DNA of 64,000 nucleotides, from assembly GCA_963793845.1 (NCBI GenBank), contig CAWCBG010000004.1:186001-250000 (forward strand), given 5' to 3'. The notes beneath the pieces are model-generated. The model was not told the DNA's origin and did no database searches. It was given only the letters and a program-made list of their open reading frames with translations. Shown here piece after piece: positions 11,098 through 22,083 of the stretch; the first letter of the stretch is position 1, and each line of letters starts with the position of its first letter. The position numbers and the translations under genes are program-made. This DNA is from CAWCBG01 sp963793845. Its GTDB lineage: Bacteria; Acidobacteriota; Terriglobia; Terriglobales; Acidobacteriaceae.

Positions 11098-12168
11098 CTA
11101 ACCCGGATGCGATCTGGCCTTCTCGGCGACGGTCTGCTGGAGACCACGCGTTTCGGTCTCAGCAGATATATTCACCTCTGGCGTCCTGGCTTGATCAAAG
11201 TTAAAGGTAGTCGAGACGAGGTAAAGAGGTCGCCCTTTAGTCTGCTCGTAGATTTTGCCGACATATTCTCCAACAATTCCTATGCTTATAAGAGTCGCTC
11301 CGCTGAGCAAACTTACCAGGACAATCAGAGAGGACCATCCCGGAACCGCATACCATCGGAAAATGTGGGCCAGGGTAGCCCGTACGGCTTCCTCGAAGCC
11401 AATGGCCGTCGCTATCAATCCAAGCAATACGCTGAATCGCAACGGCAAAGCGGAAAAAGAGGTGGCGGCGGTCCAGGCAAATGAAAGCATTTTCCTCAGG
11501 GGATACTTCGTCTCGCCGGCGACCCGCGGAGCACGTTCATATTGCACAGCCTTTTGTGGATATCCGACCCACGCAACCATGCCTCTAAGGAAGCGATGCG
11601 TCTCACGCAGTTGCTGCAAGCCGCTGAGGCACTTATGTGAAATCAGGCGAAAATCGCCGGCGTCGACCGGTAAGTCCTTATATACGATTCTCCGCATTAG
11701 CCGATAGAAAAACCACGCGGTGAGACGCTTAAACATAGTCTCGCCCACTCTCACTACCCGCTCGCCATATACGACATCGTAACCTTCGCAATAATACTGG
11801 ATCATCTGGTGGATTACGGAGATTGGATCCTGCAGGTCGGCATCCAAGAGAACCACTGCGTCCCCTGATGCATGGTCCAAGCCCGCGGTCGACGCCACTT
11901 GATGGCCAAAATTCCGTGAGAGGTTGATTATTTTGATGCGATAGTCTTGACGGGACCACGAAACGATTTCAGCCAGTGTGTCGTCGGTGCTGCCGTCATT
12001 AACCAACAAGACTTCAAGATCGCCCCGCACTTCAGTTGCAAATTGCTCGATCGCCGACCGGAGATGTACGACTGCGGAGTCTTCGTTATACATCGGCACC
12101 ACAACTGAGAGCAGGCTCGGGTAGGGTCGCGGTTGCAGACAATAGGCGGTTTTGACTCGCGATGGCAT
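11098..12168 (-). CDS. Membrane-anchored GT2 glycosyltransferase (DPM/GtrB-like)
   Basis: A 356-residue GT-A fold enzyme. SVVVPMYNED is the nucleotide-sugar-binding strand, NDGSTDDT follows, LLDADLQDP carries the DXD-type metal site, and DAGDFRL with the ETHRFLRGMVAWVG segment is typical of the dolichyl/undecaprenyl-phosphate sugar synthase group. Two C-terminal membrane segments (FSVLLGLIATAIGF and SLIVLVSLLSGATLISIGIVG) anchor it. By family it transfers a sugar from a nucleotide donor to a polyprenyl phosphate at the inner membrane; the sugar is not predictable. The gene is intact and alone on this strand, between the IS630 pair and the methyltransferase-GT fusion, which supports a surface-glycan locus. 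It resembles GtrB or ArnC, but neither symbol is justified. Confidence 0.87.
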   Translation of the reverse strand: MPSRVKTAYCLQPRPYPSLLSVVVPMYNEDSAVVHLRSAIEQFATEVRGDLEVLLVNDGSTDDTLAEIVSWSRQDYRIKIINLSRNFGHQVASTAGLDHASGDAVVLLDADLQDPISVIHQMIQYYCEGYDVVYGERVVRVGETMFKRLTAWFFYRLMRRIVYKDLPVDAGDFRLISHKCLSGLQQLRETHRFLRGMVAWVGYPQKAVQYERAPRVAGETKYPLRKMLSFAWTAATSFSALPLRFSVLLGLIATAIGFEEAVRATLAHIFRWYAVPGWSSLIVLVSLLSGATLISIGIVGEYVGKIYEQTKGRPLYLVSTTFNFDQARTPEVNISAETETRGLQQTVAEKARSHPG

Positions 12169-12588
12169 TGCTTCAGTTCATGCGAACCAATAAAGTGTAG
12201 CACGCAACCGCGAGATACCAGAGGCAGCCGTTCCGTGCCTTTGCGCGGTTCTGATGCCCAGTTCACCGATTTGCGGATGTGCCCGTTCCAGCTTTCGCCA
12301 ATAGAGCGAACAGTTCTGCTCGTCCCAGATTTTGCCGGGTGCGGCGGCGCCCCGGCGGTGCGCCATTCTATGGATACTCGGAGAGCGAGTCCAAACCAAG
12401 TCGTGGGCTATAGAGGCGTCCGTCGCCGGACACCGCTTCATTGGGCAGATGCTTGCCAATAATTTTGCGCTCTTCGATAATACTTGGCGATAGGGCCTCT
12501 GCTTGCACTGTATCCGAATCCGTATTCGTCGAGCGAGGCAAGCACTTTCGAGACGTTCTAACGGTCAATCGCGGAAGAGATCTTTCGA
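12169..12588. other. Divergent intergenic region
   Basis: About 420 bases between the minus-strand glycosyltransferase and the plus-strand fusion gene. No gene, clear hairpin or repeat was recognised. It should contain both promoters. A GGAAGAGA ribosome binding site for the downstream ATG lies at 12572-12579. Confidence 0.5.
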
Positions 12589-15500
12589 ATGAGTTATGTT
12601 TGGGATGAGAAAAGCAATCTTTTCCGCAGAGCGGCGGCGGGAGATTTCGATTACAGCGATGGTCCGGAGGTGGAGCATCGCCTGCAGCGAATCATAGCTT
12701 CTGCGTCTGATCGCAGTGTCTTGTCCTCCGAACTGGCGCAGCACATCACCGACTGGCCTTCTGAATACCACCTGAGCAGGATGCGGCATTGCCTTCTACG
12801 GCCCTTGAACATCAAGCCGGGCGATCGCGTCCTCGAGATCGGCTGCGGGTGCGGCGCACTGACCAGATACCTCGGCGAAATTGGCGCGAATGTCGTCGCC
12901 TTGGAGGGCAGCCTTCTTCGAGCGCAGATTACAGCGGAGCGATGTGCCGGCTTGCCCAATGTTGCGGTCTACGCCGATAACCTTGCCGACTTCGACGTTG
13001 CCATGGAGTTCGATTGGATATTGCTGGTGGGCGTTCTGGAATACGCGCCTGTCTACTCCAAGTCCGACGATCCGATTGGCGACTACCTCTCCCGCGCAAG
13101 CAGTCATATGGCTCGCGGAGGCCGGCTGGTGGTTGCGATCGAGAATAAGCTCGGCTTGAAATATCTCAATGGCTGCGCGGAAGATCACATAGGTCTCAGG
13201 TACTTCGGCGTCGAAGGGCTTATATCAGGCTGGACAGCCTATTACATTCGGACGTCACGAACTAACCGACCTCCTTGAGCAAAAGAGTTTTACTAATATC
13301 CGGTTTTATCTTCCATTTCCAGACTACAAGCTGCCATCTGTCATTTTGTCTGAGGCAGGTTTGGCAACTCCGCACTTCGCGGTGGAGGATCTGCTGGCTG
13401 AGTGCCATGCTCGTGACTACTCAGGATGGCGATACAGGAGTTTTGATGACGCTCTGGTAGCAGCTCAACTGGTGAAGAACGGACTGCTCCAGCATCTGAG
13501 CAACTCGTTTCTGGTGGTAGCCGAACGCCATTCGTCAGAGGCGCCGGCCGCCTCGCCCTTCCTGGCAATACGATTTTCGTCAGACCGGATTCCTGCATTC
13601 GCTAGCCTGACGAGGTTTACCAGCACGGCTCAGGGGATTGCCGTTACCACGGAACCACTTTCGCAATCTGCCCTCCGCACGCGTCCTCTGGGCTCCGGCC
13701 AAATCCTCACTATCGTTGCCGGTTCCAGCATGTATCTTCCTGGACGCCCACTGGCATGGGAGTTGTTGGCGGCACAGTCGCGCAGGGGCGGCCTGGGAGC
13801 AATCGTAGATGCGCTGGAGCCCTGGTTCCGTTTCCTTCTAAATTGCGCTGAGCCTGATGATAGCCGGGCCTCTTCGGCCGCCGGGAAAAGACAGTTGTCA
13901 GCGCTTACCGTCGATGGGAGCTACATTGATTCCACCCCTTTCCACCTGGTTCGCTCGGAGAATCATCTTCGGCTTGGCGACACTGAATGGGGAACCAGCG
14001 CTCCGGTCCCGGCAGGATGGATTGCCACGAGGGGCCTCCTGCATAGTCTTCATGTGGGCGTCATAAATCAAGACCATGCCCCGTCGCTATGGCAGGTCCT
14101 TAGCGAACTTTGCGTCCGCGCCGGCATTGGTATCACCGAAGCCGAAGTGGAAGCCTGGGTGCAAATGGAGGCCGACTTTCAATCGTTAGTTCAGGGCGTT
14201 CCCATAACTGCATCTTCTATCGGGGACACACACGACATTCTGGTTAAAGTCGACGTCCGATTGGCTGAACAGCAGCAGCACGCGGAGGAGCGGCTCACCG
14301 TAATCGAGTCGCTAGAGCGCCGCTTGATCGAGTCGGAGAAGTGCGAAGCAGAACTACGCCTTCAACTGAAGCAGCTTCGGATGGGCCTCGCTCTAGAGCG
14401 CACCCATCCTCCTGTGCCGTCAGGGAGAGAAGCCTGGGACGAGCACGGCCGCGCGCGCCTGCGTCAGCTTCTGACATCTGACCGCCGACTCACATTTCCC
14501 GGCCTATCCGACAAGGCGACGACTTCTATCATCCTTGTACTCTATAACAATGCTCATCTATCGCTACTTTGCCTGGAGTCCATACTGGGAAACGCCGGAA
14601 GTAGCTATGAAGTCATAGCTGTGGACAATGCATCTTCCGACGACACTATCCAGCTTCTGGATCGACTGGATGGAGTGCGGGTCATTCGCAACCGAGCTAA
14701 CCTTGGTTTTGGCGAAGCCTGCGCACAGGGCGCCCGCGAGTCCATGGGGCAGTATCTTTGCTTTCTCAATAATGATGCCTTACTGGAACCAGGCAGCCTC
14801 CAGGCTGCTCTCGACAATTTCGCCAACAATTCGAATATAGGAGCGGTCGGCGGAAAGCTCCTGTTTGCAGATGGAAGACTGCAAGAAGCCGGCAGCATAC
14901 TGTGGTCCGACGGGTCTGCCGATGGTTATGGGCGCGACGACGATCCGAAGTTGCCTCAATATGAATTCAGACGACCGGTAGACTACTGCTCAGCGGCATT
15001 CTTAGTAACGCCGACAGCTCTGTTTAGCAGACTCGGCGGATTTAGCCCTGATTTTCATCCGGCATACTACGAAGACACGGACTACTGCACCATGGTGTGG
15101 TCCGAAGGATTGCAAGTTGTTTATGAACCGCAAGCGGTTGTCCGGCATTACGAATCTGCCTCATCGAATGACAGCGACTCGGCTAAGCCCCTGATCGAAC
15201 GCCACAAGCAGAAATTCATCGCCAAGTGGCGCGACGTTTTGGTGAGGCATCTGCCGCGCCTGCGGGAGAACATCCATCGCGCCAGATTTGCTGCGTTGTC
15301 TCAAGCTATCAAGGTCGTCTACATCGATGATGGGGTACCTCATCGTACCTCAGCAGGCGGCTCGCGTGGCAACGACATTCTGCGGCACTTGGCCCTTCAC
15401 GGCCATCGCATAACCTGTGTCAGCCTGTTTCATCCGGTACAGGTTGACTATTCGGATATCGTGCGTGACGTGGAACTGTTCGATGGCCAGAGCGATCCCG

Positions 15501-16381
15501 ATCGTTTGTTTGAATGCTATCTGGAAGGTGCCGACATTGTGTGGGTCAGCCGGCCTCGGAACATGGACTCGCTCTTGCAAGAGATCGCTGCCCGGAAGGT
15601 CGAGCCCAGCTTCAAGATCATCTACGATCCCGCGGAGAATTACGGGGATCGAGTCCAGGCGAGGACGAATCTAATCGCCGGCTTGCGAGATGAGATTTTG
15701 AACGATTCGATGAACAAGGAGATCGCGCTCGCCCGTGCTGCGGATGCGGTGGTGTGCGTTTCGGAACGAGACTGCCAGACGCTTACATCCCTTGGCCTTG
15801 CCAACGTCCATGTAGTTGGGCCTGCCGGGGACGGCGGCCAAGCGGGAAGCGATGATCGAACAGCGATCTCCAATGTGATAGCTTCGGTACTGGAAGCTAC
15901 AGATGCGCAGGATATATCGGATAAGAGCTCGAGGGCGGCGCGAATCACGTATGCTGCCGCCATCCTGGCCAGGATTCACGCGATGAAAAAAGGCGACGGT
16001 GAAAGCGAAACCTCCTCGATCCTGAGCCAGGGACATTCGCTGTCGCGGCTAAGAGCAAGTATCGAAGAGTGCCAGACCATCGTCAGATACTTTGAGGCCG
16101 GCCCCCAACGCAAGGGAATAACGGGCCGGATCCTCAACAACGTATCTGACTACTCACGTCGTTTTCTGAACTGGTTCATAGGTCCGTCCGTCAGCTTCGA
16201 TCGATCGACTACATCTGCGTTAGAGCAAAGTCGCGCCGCACTGGAATTACTGCAAAAACAGGTTAAGGCGATCGCGTCCGAGCTGGATAGTCTTTCTCGA
16301 ACGGTGAACGTGCTCGCGACGGAGCGCAAAGAGCCGCAGGCCTCGCCTAACGAATCAGAGCACAAGCCAGACCGCTCCTAG
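12589..16381 (+). CDS. Methyltransferase - coiled coil - GT2 - GT4-like fusion protein (one frameshift)
   Basis: Read as one gene with a single extra base near 13240, this encodes about 1,264 residues. Domain order: SAM methyltransferase (VLEIGCGCGALTRYL; then THF-type 'FGRHELTDLL' segment after the break), a poorly conserved linker, a coiled coil (about 14230-14400), a GT2 domain (SIILVLYNN, AVDNASSDDT, FLNNDALLEPG, DYCSAAFLV, YYEDTDYC), a second glycosyltransferase-like domain with GT4 features (VVYIDDGVPHRTSAGGSRGNDIL... to ADAVVCVSERD), and a C-terminal coiled coil (EQSRAALELLQKQVKAIASEL). ATG 12589 has GGAAGAGA upstream. Such multi-domain proteins typically build or modify extracellular polysaccharide chains, with coiled coils setting spacing. 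The frameshift may be a sequencing error, since the rest of the frame is open for 3 kb. Confidence 0.8.
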
Positions 16382-16610
16382 CCCTCGCGGTCAGGGTGAC
16401 TAGGTTTGTCCGAGCACTAACGGCGGCATCACGACCAAGATTTCTCCTGAATCCTATTCCCCCGGGTGTCGACGGTTTTGCCGCGTGCGATGCCGATCAT
16501 GAAATCCTGATTACGGGTACCGCTGCAGCCATGGGTTGACCGGATTTCCCACTCGGCCTAACATACCGCCGAGGCACCAAGTCCTCGACATGATCGACCA
16601 AGAAGTCTCC

Positions 16611-19022
16611 ATGATCGGGCAGACGGTTTCCCACTACCGCATCGTGGGGAAGCTCGGTGTCGGCGGAATGGGCGTGATTTATGAGGCTGAAGACATGCGC
16701 CTCGGTCGTCACGTCGCCCTGAAGTTCATCCCTGCCAATCTGGTCAGCGACCACGAAAGCATGGAGCGTTTCGTGCGCGAGGCCCGCGCCGCATCCCAGT
16801 TGAATCACCCGGGCATTTGCACCATCCATGACATCGAAGATCTGGACGGCCATCCCTTCATCGTCATGGAGAAGCTCGAAGGGATGAGCCTGAAGGAGCG
16901 GATGCGTGGAAAACCAATGGAGATCGACGAGATCCTCGATATCGCGATTCAGGCGTCGGATGCGCTCGCCGCCTCCCATGCCAAGGGCATCATTCATCGC
17001 GATATCAAGCCGGCCAACATCTTCATCGGGCCCACCGGACAGGTGAAAATTCTGGACTTTGGACTGGCCAAGCTCTCCCGCGAGCCGGGAAACGCCGAAG
17101 AAACGCCGGAGGACAATACGCTGACCAAGGTTGGCGTAATCCTTGGAACCGCCGTCTATATTTCTCCCGAACAGGCGCGAGGCGAAGAGATCGATGGTCG
17201 CAGCGACCTGTTCTCCCTCGGCGTCGTGCTTTACGAGATGTGTACCGGCAAAAAGCCCTTCGCCGGGACCAATGTTGTCACAACCTTGGACGCTGTCCTG
17301 AACAAGAAGCCAATTTCTCCCCTCAAGCTCAACCCCGCTCTCCCCCGTGAGCTGGAAGGTATCATCGGCCGGTCGATGGAGAAGGATCGGGGCAACCGCT
17401 ATCCCGACGCCCTGGCGATGAAGGGCGATTTGCAGTCGCTTAAGAAAGAAACCGAACCGAAGCTGACCACCAGCGGACGGCTCCGACCACCGCTTCCTTA
17501 CCGCATTTCCTCCAACACGTTTCAAACCTCAAGCAAGCTGCAGACCTACCTCCTGCTGGGCGTTACCACTCTGCTCGTGGCGGTTCTGGCGATCCTTGGT
17601 GCTGTGTTTTTTAGACATCGCGCCAAGACTCGCGCATCGGGGGCGAAAACCACGATTGCCGTCCTCCCGCTGCAGAACATGAACAACGACGTCAGCGTCG
17701 AGTTTCTGGGCTACGCCCTCGCCGACGAAATGGTCAATGTGCTGAGCCGTTCGCCGAGCCTGGATGTTCTGCCATCGTCAGCCACGCAAAAATACATGGG
17801 CAAGAATACAGACCCCCAGCGCGCGGGCCTGGAACTGCACGTCAACACCGTAATTACCGGCCATTACTTCAAGGAGGGGGACCGCTTGCTGGTGACGCTG
17901 GAAGCGATCCAGGTCGACAATTATCGTTTGCTGTGGCAGGTGAACCTGACGGGGAAAGTGGACGATCTCATTGGCCTGCAGTCCATGATCACGGCCCAGG
18001 TTCGCCAGGGTCTGCAACCCGCCCTAGGTGTAGCGAGCGGCGTGGTGGAGGCCGGCAGCAGGCCCAAGGATCCCGAAGCCTACGACCTCTACCTGCATAG
18101 TCTTTCCCTGCCCCACGATCCCGGGCCCAACAAAGACGCCATCGCGGTGCTGGAGCATGTAGTGGAGAAAGACCCGAACTACGCTCCCGCATGGGAGCAG
18201 TTGGGCCTGCGATGCTACTACGACGCCACCTATTCGGACGGTGGCGAGGCGATGTTCGAACGCTCGAACACGGCGTATGAAAAGGCGCTGCAACTCGATC
18301 CAAACCTGATCGTCGCCGCCGGGCAGATGATTACCAATCGCGTCGAGCGGGGAGAGTTGGGCAAAGCTTATGCGGCGGCACAGGAACTGCTAAGGCGCCA
18401 CCCTGACAGTGGCCAGGCGCACTTCGTGATGAGTTACGTTGATCGCTACGCCGGAATGCTGGAGGAGTCGGCCCATGAATGCGAAGCCGCGCTAGCGCTA
18501 GATCCCGGCAACTATACCTTCCGCTCGTGCGCCTGGACCTTCATGGAACTGGGCAAGACCCAGCGCGCGATGGACTTCCTCCGCCTCGATGCCGGATCGG
18601 AATGGGCCGCCTATGTTCTGCCCTCGATTCTCCTGCGGGAAGGACAGGTTGGCGAAGCAAGCGAAGCCGTGCTCCACATGCCGACCGCGCCGCGCTATCA
18701 GCGAGCGCTTCTGCAAGCCTGTCTGGAAAAGCCGCCCGCCGCTCCAATGTTGAACCGAATCGCGCACGAGGCCGAAACCACGTTACCGTCCGATCCGGAT
18801 CCCGAAATGTGGTACTACGAGGGAGCCATCCTGGCCTACTGCGGCAAAGATCAGGCTGCGCTGCATCTCCTCGAAAGCGCCGTCGGGCAGAACTACTGCT
18901 CTTATTCCAATCTGCTTCACGATCCGCTCCTGGCGAAGATTCGCGGCAACCCCGGGTTTGCCAAGGTGGTGGCCGACGCCAAAGGGTGTCAGGATGCCGC
19001 CCGTTCACCGGGCAATCCGTAG
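16611..19022 (+). CDS. Transmembrane Ser/Thr protein kinase with C-terminal TPR repeats
   Basis: About 803 residues. The PknB-type kinase domain has the glycine loop VGGMGVIYEAED, VALKF lysine, catalytic loop HRDIKPANIF (H129, D131), DFGLAKL and SPEQARGEEIDGRSDLFSLG. One membrane helix (TYLLLGVTTLLVAVLAILGAVFF, near residue 310) separates it from an extracellular part with an AVLPLQNMN...EFLGYALADE segment and several TPRs. The start is uncertain: MIGQTVSHYRI (16611) matches the usual N-terminus of these acidobacterial kinases; ATG 16590 and TTG 16536 are alternatives. By family it phosphorylates Ser/Thr on partner proteins in response to an unknown signal. It is fully intact, unlike its relative at 27792-30391. 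Confidence 0.9.
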   Translation: MIGQTVSHYRIVGKLGVGGMGVIYEAEDMRLGRHVALKFIPANLVSDHESMERFVREARAASQLNHPGICTIHDIEDLDGHPFIVMEKLEGMSLKERMRGKPMEIDEILDIAIQASDALAASHAKGIIHRDIKPANIFIGPTGQVKILDFGLAKLSREPGNAEETPEDNTLTKVGVILGTAVYISPEQARGEEIDGRSDLFSLGVVLYEMCTGKKPFAGTNVVTTLDAVLNKKPISPLKLNPALPRELEGIIGRSMEKDRGNRYPDALAMKGDLQSLKKETEPKLTTSGRLRPPLPYRISSNTFQTSSKLQTYLLLGVTTLLVAVLAILGAVFFRHRAKTRASGAKTTIAVLPLQNMNNDVSVEFLGYALADEMVNVLSRSPSLDVLPSSATQKYMGKNTDPQRAGLELHVNTVITGHYFKEGDRLLVTLEAIQVDNYRLLWQVNLTGKVDDLIGLQSMITAQVRQGLQPALGVASGVVEAGSRPKDPEAYDLYLHSLSLPHDPGPNKDAIAVLEHVVEKDPNYAPAWEQLGLRCYYDATYSDGGEAMFERSNTAYEKALQLDPNLIVAAGQMITNRVERGELGKAYAAAQELLRRHPDSGQAHFVMSYVDRYAGMLEESAHECEAALALDPGNYTFRSCAWTFMELGKTQRAMDFLRLDAGSEWAAYVLPSILLREGQVGEASEAVLHMPTAPRYQRALLQACLEKPPAAPMLNRIAHEAETTLPSDPDPEMWYYEGAILAYCGKDQAALHLLESAVGQNYCSYSNLLHDPLLAKIRGNPGFAKVVADAKGCQDAARSPGNP

Positions 19023-19159
19023 GGCGAAAGGAACGCTGGCCGGCCCCGCAACGTCGGTCGCGCTTTCGAGGCCGAGTCCGGACGGATCCCACTCGACCCG
19101 GCATCGAGAACCGAAGGATATCTATAGGGGATGCTCTGCGGGGACAACACGTCTAGGCT

Positions 19160-19957
19160 CTAACGCTCGCCAGGGGAGACAAATAGGCTGCTGTCGGTTG
19201 GCTCGCTGGCCTCGGACCATCCTTGGCCTTGGGTGTCCATCAGCCGGTCTGAATATTTCTCGAATACCACCACATGCAGAACCGGCTGCCGTTCCTCGAT
19301 AGGATCGACCATGCCTGCCTCCTTGAGTGGAAGCAAATAGCTGCGCATCCATTCGTATTGCGCCTGGGTCAAGCCCCGTCGTGAAAGGTCGACGGTCACG
19401 CCGGTCAAGTGAGTGGAAGCGGTGTCGCCCGATTCGGGAGCAGCGAAGCGATTATGGCGGCGCAATTTACGTTGCTGCTGCGCGGTTCGTACCAGCGAAT
19501 TTACCTGTATAGGGGAATGAAACTCGGAATAAAAGGCGGAGCTGAAGTCCTGTAGAAAATCCCTGGTCCAGGGCCGGCAGTAGCGCCGATTGTCGGGCAG
19601 CACTTCCTCAATCTTCAATGCATCAGTTTCGCTGACCGGAACCAGATCGCGCGACGCCTCGTAGCGCATCAGCTCATCATCGTCGGCGATGCGTGGCAGC
19701 TGAAGCTTGTCAAGCTCGACGTTTTGCTGCACCAGCAGTTCGTGCGATCCCGGGAACATGGGGTTCCAGCGAACGAATCGCATATGCCGGGGAGCATGCA
19801 AAATAGCGGCATTGCGGCTGCGACGAGAACGCGCTGCCTTGGTCACCGCCCAGCCAGGAACGCTCGCGAGCAATCCCACGGACAAAAGCGCTATGACCCA
19901 GCCGGAAGCCCGGTTAACGACGAAGGCGGGTTTTGTGTTTGGACTAGAAGGTTGCAC
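19160..19957 (-). CDS. DUF5715-family exported protein, M15 peptidase-like
   Basis: A 265-residue protein with one N-terminal hydrophobic helix (VIALLSVGLLASVPGWAV), so probably secreted or membrane-anchored. The C-terminal half contains STHLTGVTVDLS and PVLHVVVFEKY, which match the SxHxxGxxxD...H zinc-site pattern of M15 (VanY-type) D,D-carboxypeptidases, and NSLVRTAQQQRKL resembles their substrate-wall strand. By analogy it may cleave or bind peptidoglycan stem peptides, but the activity is inference. The start is GTG. It lies tail to tail with the TPR kinase, with no obvious operon partner. Confidence 0.75.
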   Translation of the reverse strand: MQPSSPNTKPAFVVNRASGWVIALLSVGLLASVPGWAVTKAARSRRSRNAAILHAPRHMRFVRWNPMFPGSHELLVQQNVELDKLQLPRIADDDELMRYEASRDLVPVSETDALKIEEVLPDNRRYCRPWTRDFLQDFSSAFYSEFHSPIQVNSLVRTAQQQRKLRRHNRFAAPESGDTASTHLTGVTVDLSRRGLTQAQYEWMRSYLLPLKEAGMVDPIEERQPVLHVVVFEKYSDRLMDTQGQGWSEASEPTDSSLFVSPGER

Positions 19958-20150
19958 TTGTAAAAGTGGCGAAACCGTTTCAGATCAAGTACAAAATCGC
20001 CGGACGCAACGAACTTCCAGCATTACAACACAAAAGCTCCCGTTGACAAAGCATTTCATCTGGAGCTGGCGTATTTCAGAATACCACTAAAGTGAGATGC
20101 TTTTCGAGAATGAAGGTTGGCCGTTCGAGGCGCGAAACGACAGCGGCCTC

Positions 20151-21815
20151 TCAGCCGCGGTAGATCATCTCAGTAATGGTGCAGTCATCGCTCAGCGGCG
20201 TGCTGCCGCGGAACTCGGTCACCGCACGTTCGATGGCCGCGAATCCTTCGGCGCCGCAGGACTCCAGCCGCTCGGTGCCGAAAAACTCGCCGTCCGCGTT
20301 TTCCGCCTCGGTCACTCCGTCGGTGACTAACAGCAGTCGGTCGCCGGAACTGAGTTGAACACGCGAAGCGTGGAAATCCGCCACAGAGATCAGCCCCACC
20401 GGGAGATTCCCTTCATCGACAGTCTTAACCGCCTTGCCCGAAATGATGATCGGCGGAACGTGCCCGCAGTTGATCAACTCCAACTCACCGTTATAGGCGA
20501 GCCGGGCAATCACCAACGTAGCGTATTTCTGTCCTCCAACTTTCTCGCACAAGAAGCGATTGACAGCCGCGATCATCTCGGGCAACGGCGAGTCGCGGGC
20601 CAACTGGGAGTACAACATTCCTTGCAGGGTTGAGGCCACCACCGCTGCGGACACGCCCTTGCCGGAGACGTCGGCCACGATCAGCGACAATCCCTTCTCG
20701 GTGTAGACCAAATCGAAGAAGTCGCCCCCGATGTCCTTGCAGGCATAGCTGACCGCGTTCACCTTGGCATACGGTACCTCGGGCACGGTCACCGTCATCA
20801 ACCGTTGCTGAATCTCTGCGGCAATAGCCAACTCCTGCCGATACCGCTTGGCCGCATCCTCCGCCTGCACCAGGGCTGCGTTCTCCACCAGCGTCGCGGC
20901 GCCGCTGGCGATGGTGCGCAGGATGTCGTGGCTCACCGAAGAAAGCTTGCCCGAAATGAAATGTGCATCGAGATACAGGACGCCCTGGACGTCCTCGCCT
21001 TCCTGCTTGGTATCCTCTTTTGGTCGCTCGCCGATCACGGTTTTGCGGAGCGGAATACAGATCACGCTATGCAGGTTGTGAGCGATCACACTTTCGCGGC
21101 CCGCCAGCATGCCGGTGGCGTCGGTGTCAGTCACCAGAAACTCGTTCGCGCTCCTGGCGGCATCCCGCAATACAGAGCGCGAAATCGTACTGTCGTCGTC
21201 AATCTTGTCGCCATTCTTTGCCCGTCCCGCTGCCAGTCGGAGGTCGCCGCTGGGCTGGCGGAGAAACACGAAGCCGCGCTCGGCATGCGTCAACCGGAGC
21301 GAAGCCTCCAGCAAGGTTTGCAAAACGTCGTCCAGCACGCCACTGGTGTTGAGCTTGCGCGCCGCTTCCAGAAAAACGTTCAGCATCTCCAGGTCAGAGC
21401 CCGCTCCGCTGGGAGGCTTCCAGGTGGAGAACTGGCTCAGGAACTGTTGCGCGGCGCTGGAAACGGAACGGTCTGGACTGAACACTGCATAAGCGGCGCC
21501 TTGCACGCCAAACTCAACCCGGTCGTTCTTCACCAGCTTGCGGCGGTTGACTCTTTCGCCGTTCACAAAAGTACCGTGACGGCTGCTCTCGTCGACCAGA
21601 TACACGCCATCCGGTTCGCGGACAAATTGGGCATGCTCGCGGGATACACGAGGGTCCGCCAGTACCAGGTCACGGTCGGTGCGACGGCCTACGGTATAAG
21701 GGAAATGATCGAAATTCAGGGTGCGGCGGTCGGCTCCATCTACCACCACCAGCAACAACGGCTCCCCGGCCGGCGCCGTATCGACCTTTCGCATCCACAT
21801 TCCCGTGGTGCCCAT
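20151..21815 (-). CDS. FHA - GAF - PP2C/SpoIIE-type phosphatase
   Basis: A 554-residue three-domain signalling protein. FHA domain (about residues 20-110: YTVGRRTDRD, VSREHAQF, DESSRHGTFVNGERV) binds phosphothreonine; GAF domain (about 135-320) senses a small ligand; the C-terminal PP2C/RsbU-like domain has EIQQRLMTVTVPEV, DIGGDFFDLV, LIVADVSGKGVSAAVVAS, NCGHVPPII and DRLLLVTDGVTEAEN, the metal-binding acidic residues of the SpoIIE family. ATG 21815 follows AAGGAG. By family it reverses Ser/Thr phosphorylation, often of anti-sigma or STAS regulators. With a TPR kinase 1 kb away, a kinase-phosphatase pairing is plausible, but no shared operon exists. Confidence 0.92.
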   Translation of the reverse strand: MGTTGMWMRKVDTAPAGEPLLLVVVDGADRRTLNFDHFPYTVGRRTDRDLVLADPRVSREHAQFVREPDGVYLVDESSRHGTFVNGERVNRRKLVKNDRVEFGVQGAAYAVFSPDRSVSSAAQQFLSQFSTWKPPSGAGSDLEMLNVFLEAARKLNTSGVLDDVLQTLLEASLRLTHAERGFVFLRQPSGDLRLAAGRAKNGDKIDDDSTISRSVLRDAARSANEFLVTDTDATGMLAGRESVIAHNLHSVICIPLRKTVIGERPKEDTKQEGEDVQGVLYLDAHFISGKLSSVSHDILRTIASGAATLVENAALVQAEDAAKRYRQELAIAAEIQQRLMTVTVPEVPYAKVNAVSYACKDIGGDFFDLVYTEKGLSLIVADVSGKGVSAAVVASTLQGMLYSQLARDSPLPEMIAAVNRFLCEKVGGQKYATLVIARLAYNGELELINCGHVPPIIISGKAVKTVDEGNLPVGLISVADFHASRVQLSSGDRLLLVTDGVTEAENADGEFFGTERLESCGAEGFAAIERAVTEFRGSTPLSDDCTITEMIYRG

Positions 21816-22083
21816 TCTGGTTCTCCTTCGCTGCTGGCCTGCTTCCGCCGATTCAGGTTTGCTTAGGAATATAGCCCATGCGCTTAGCGGTCAGCTAGGG
21901 GCTTTTCCGCTTCCCAAATTGGAACGGAGCCATGCCCGGTTCTTTCTGACATATCCTATTCCGATCCATCCTTAAAGTTACGCCAGACTTTTTGGCGTCG
22001 ACTGCGTCCGTTTCGTCGTAAACTGTTGCCGGCCTGGGCGCAACCCTGTCGACGTATCTCTCTAAGATTAAGGAGATCCTCTT

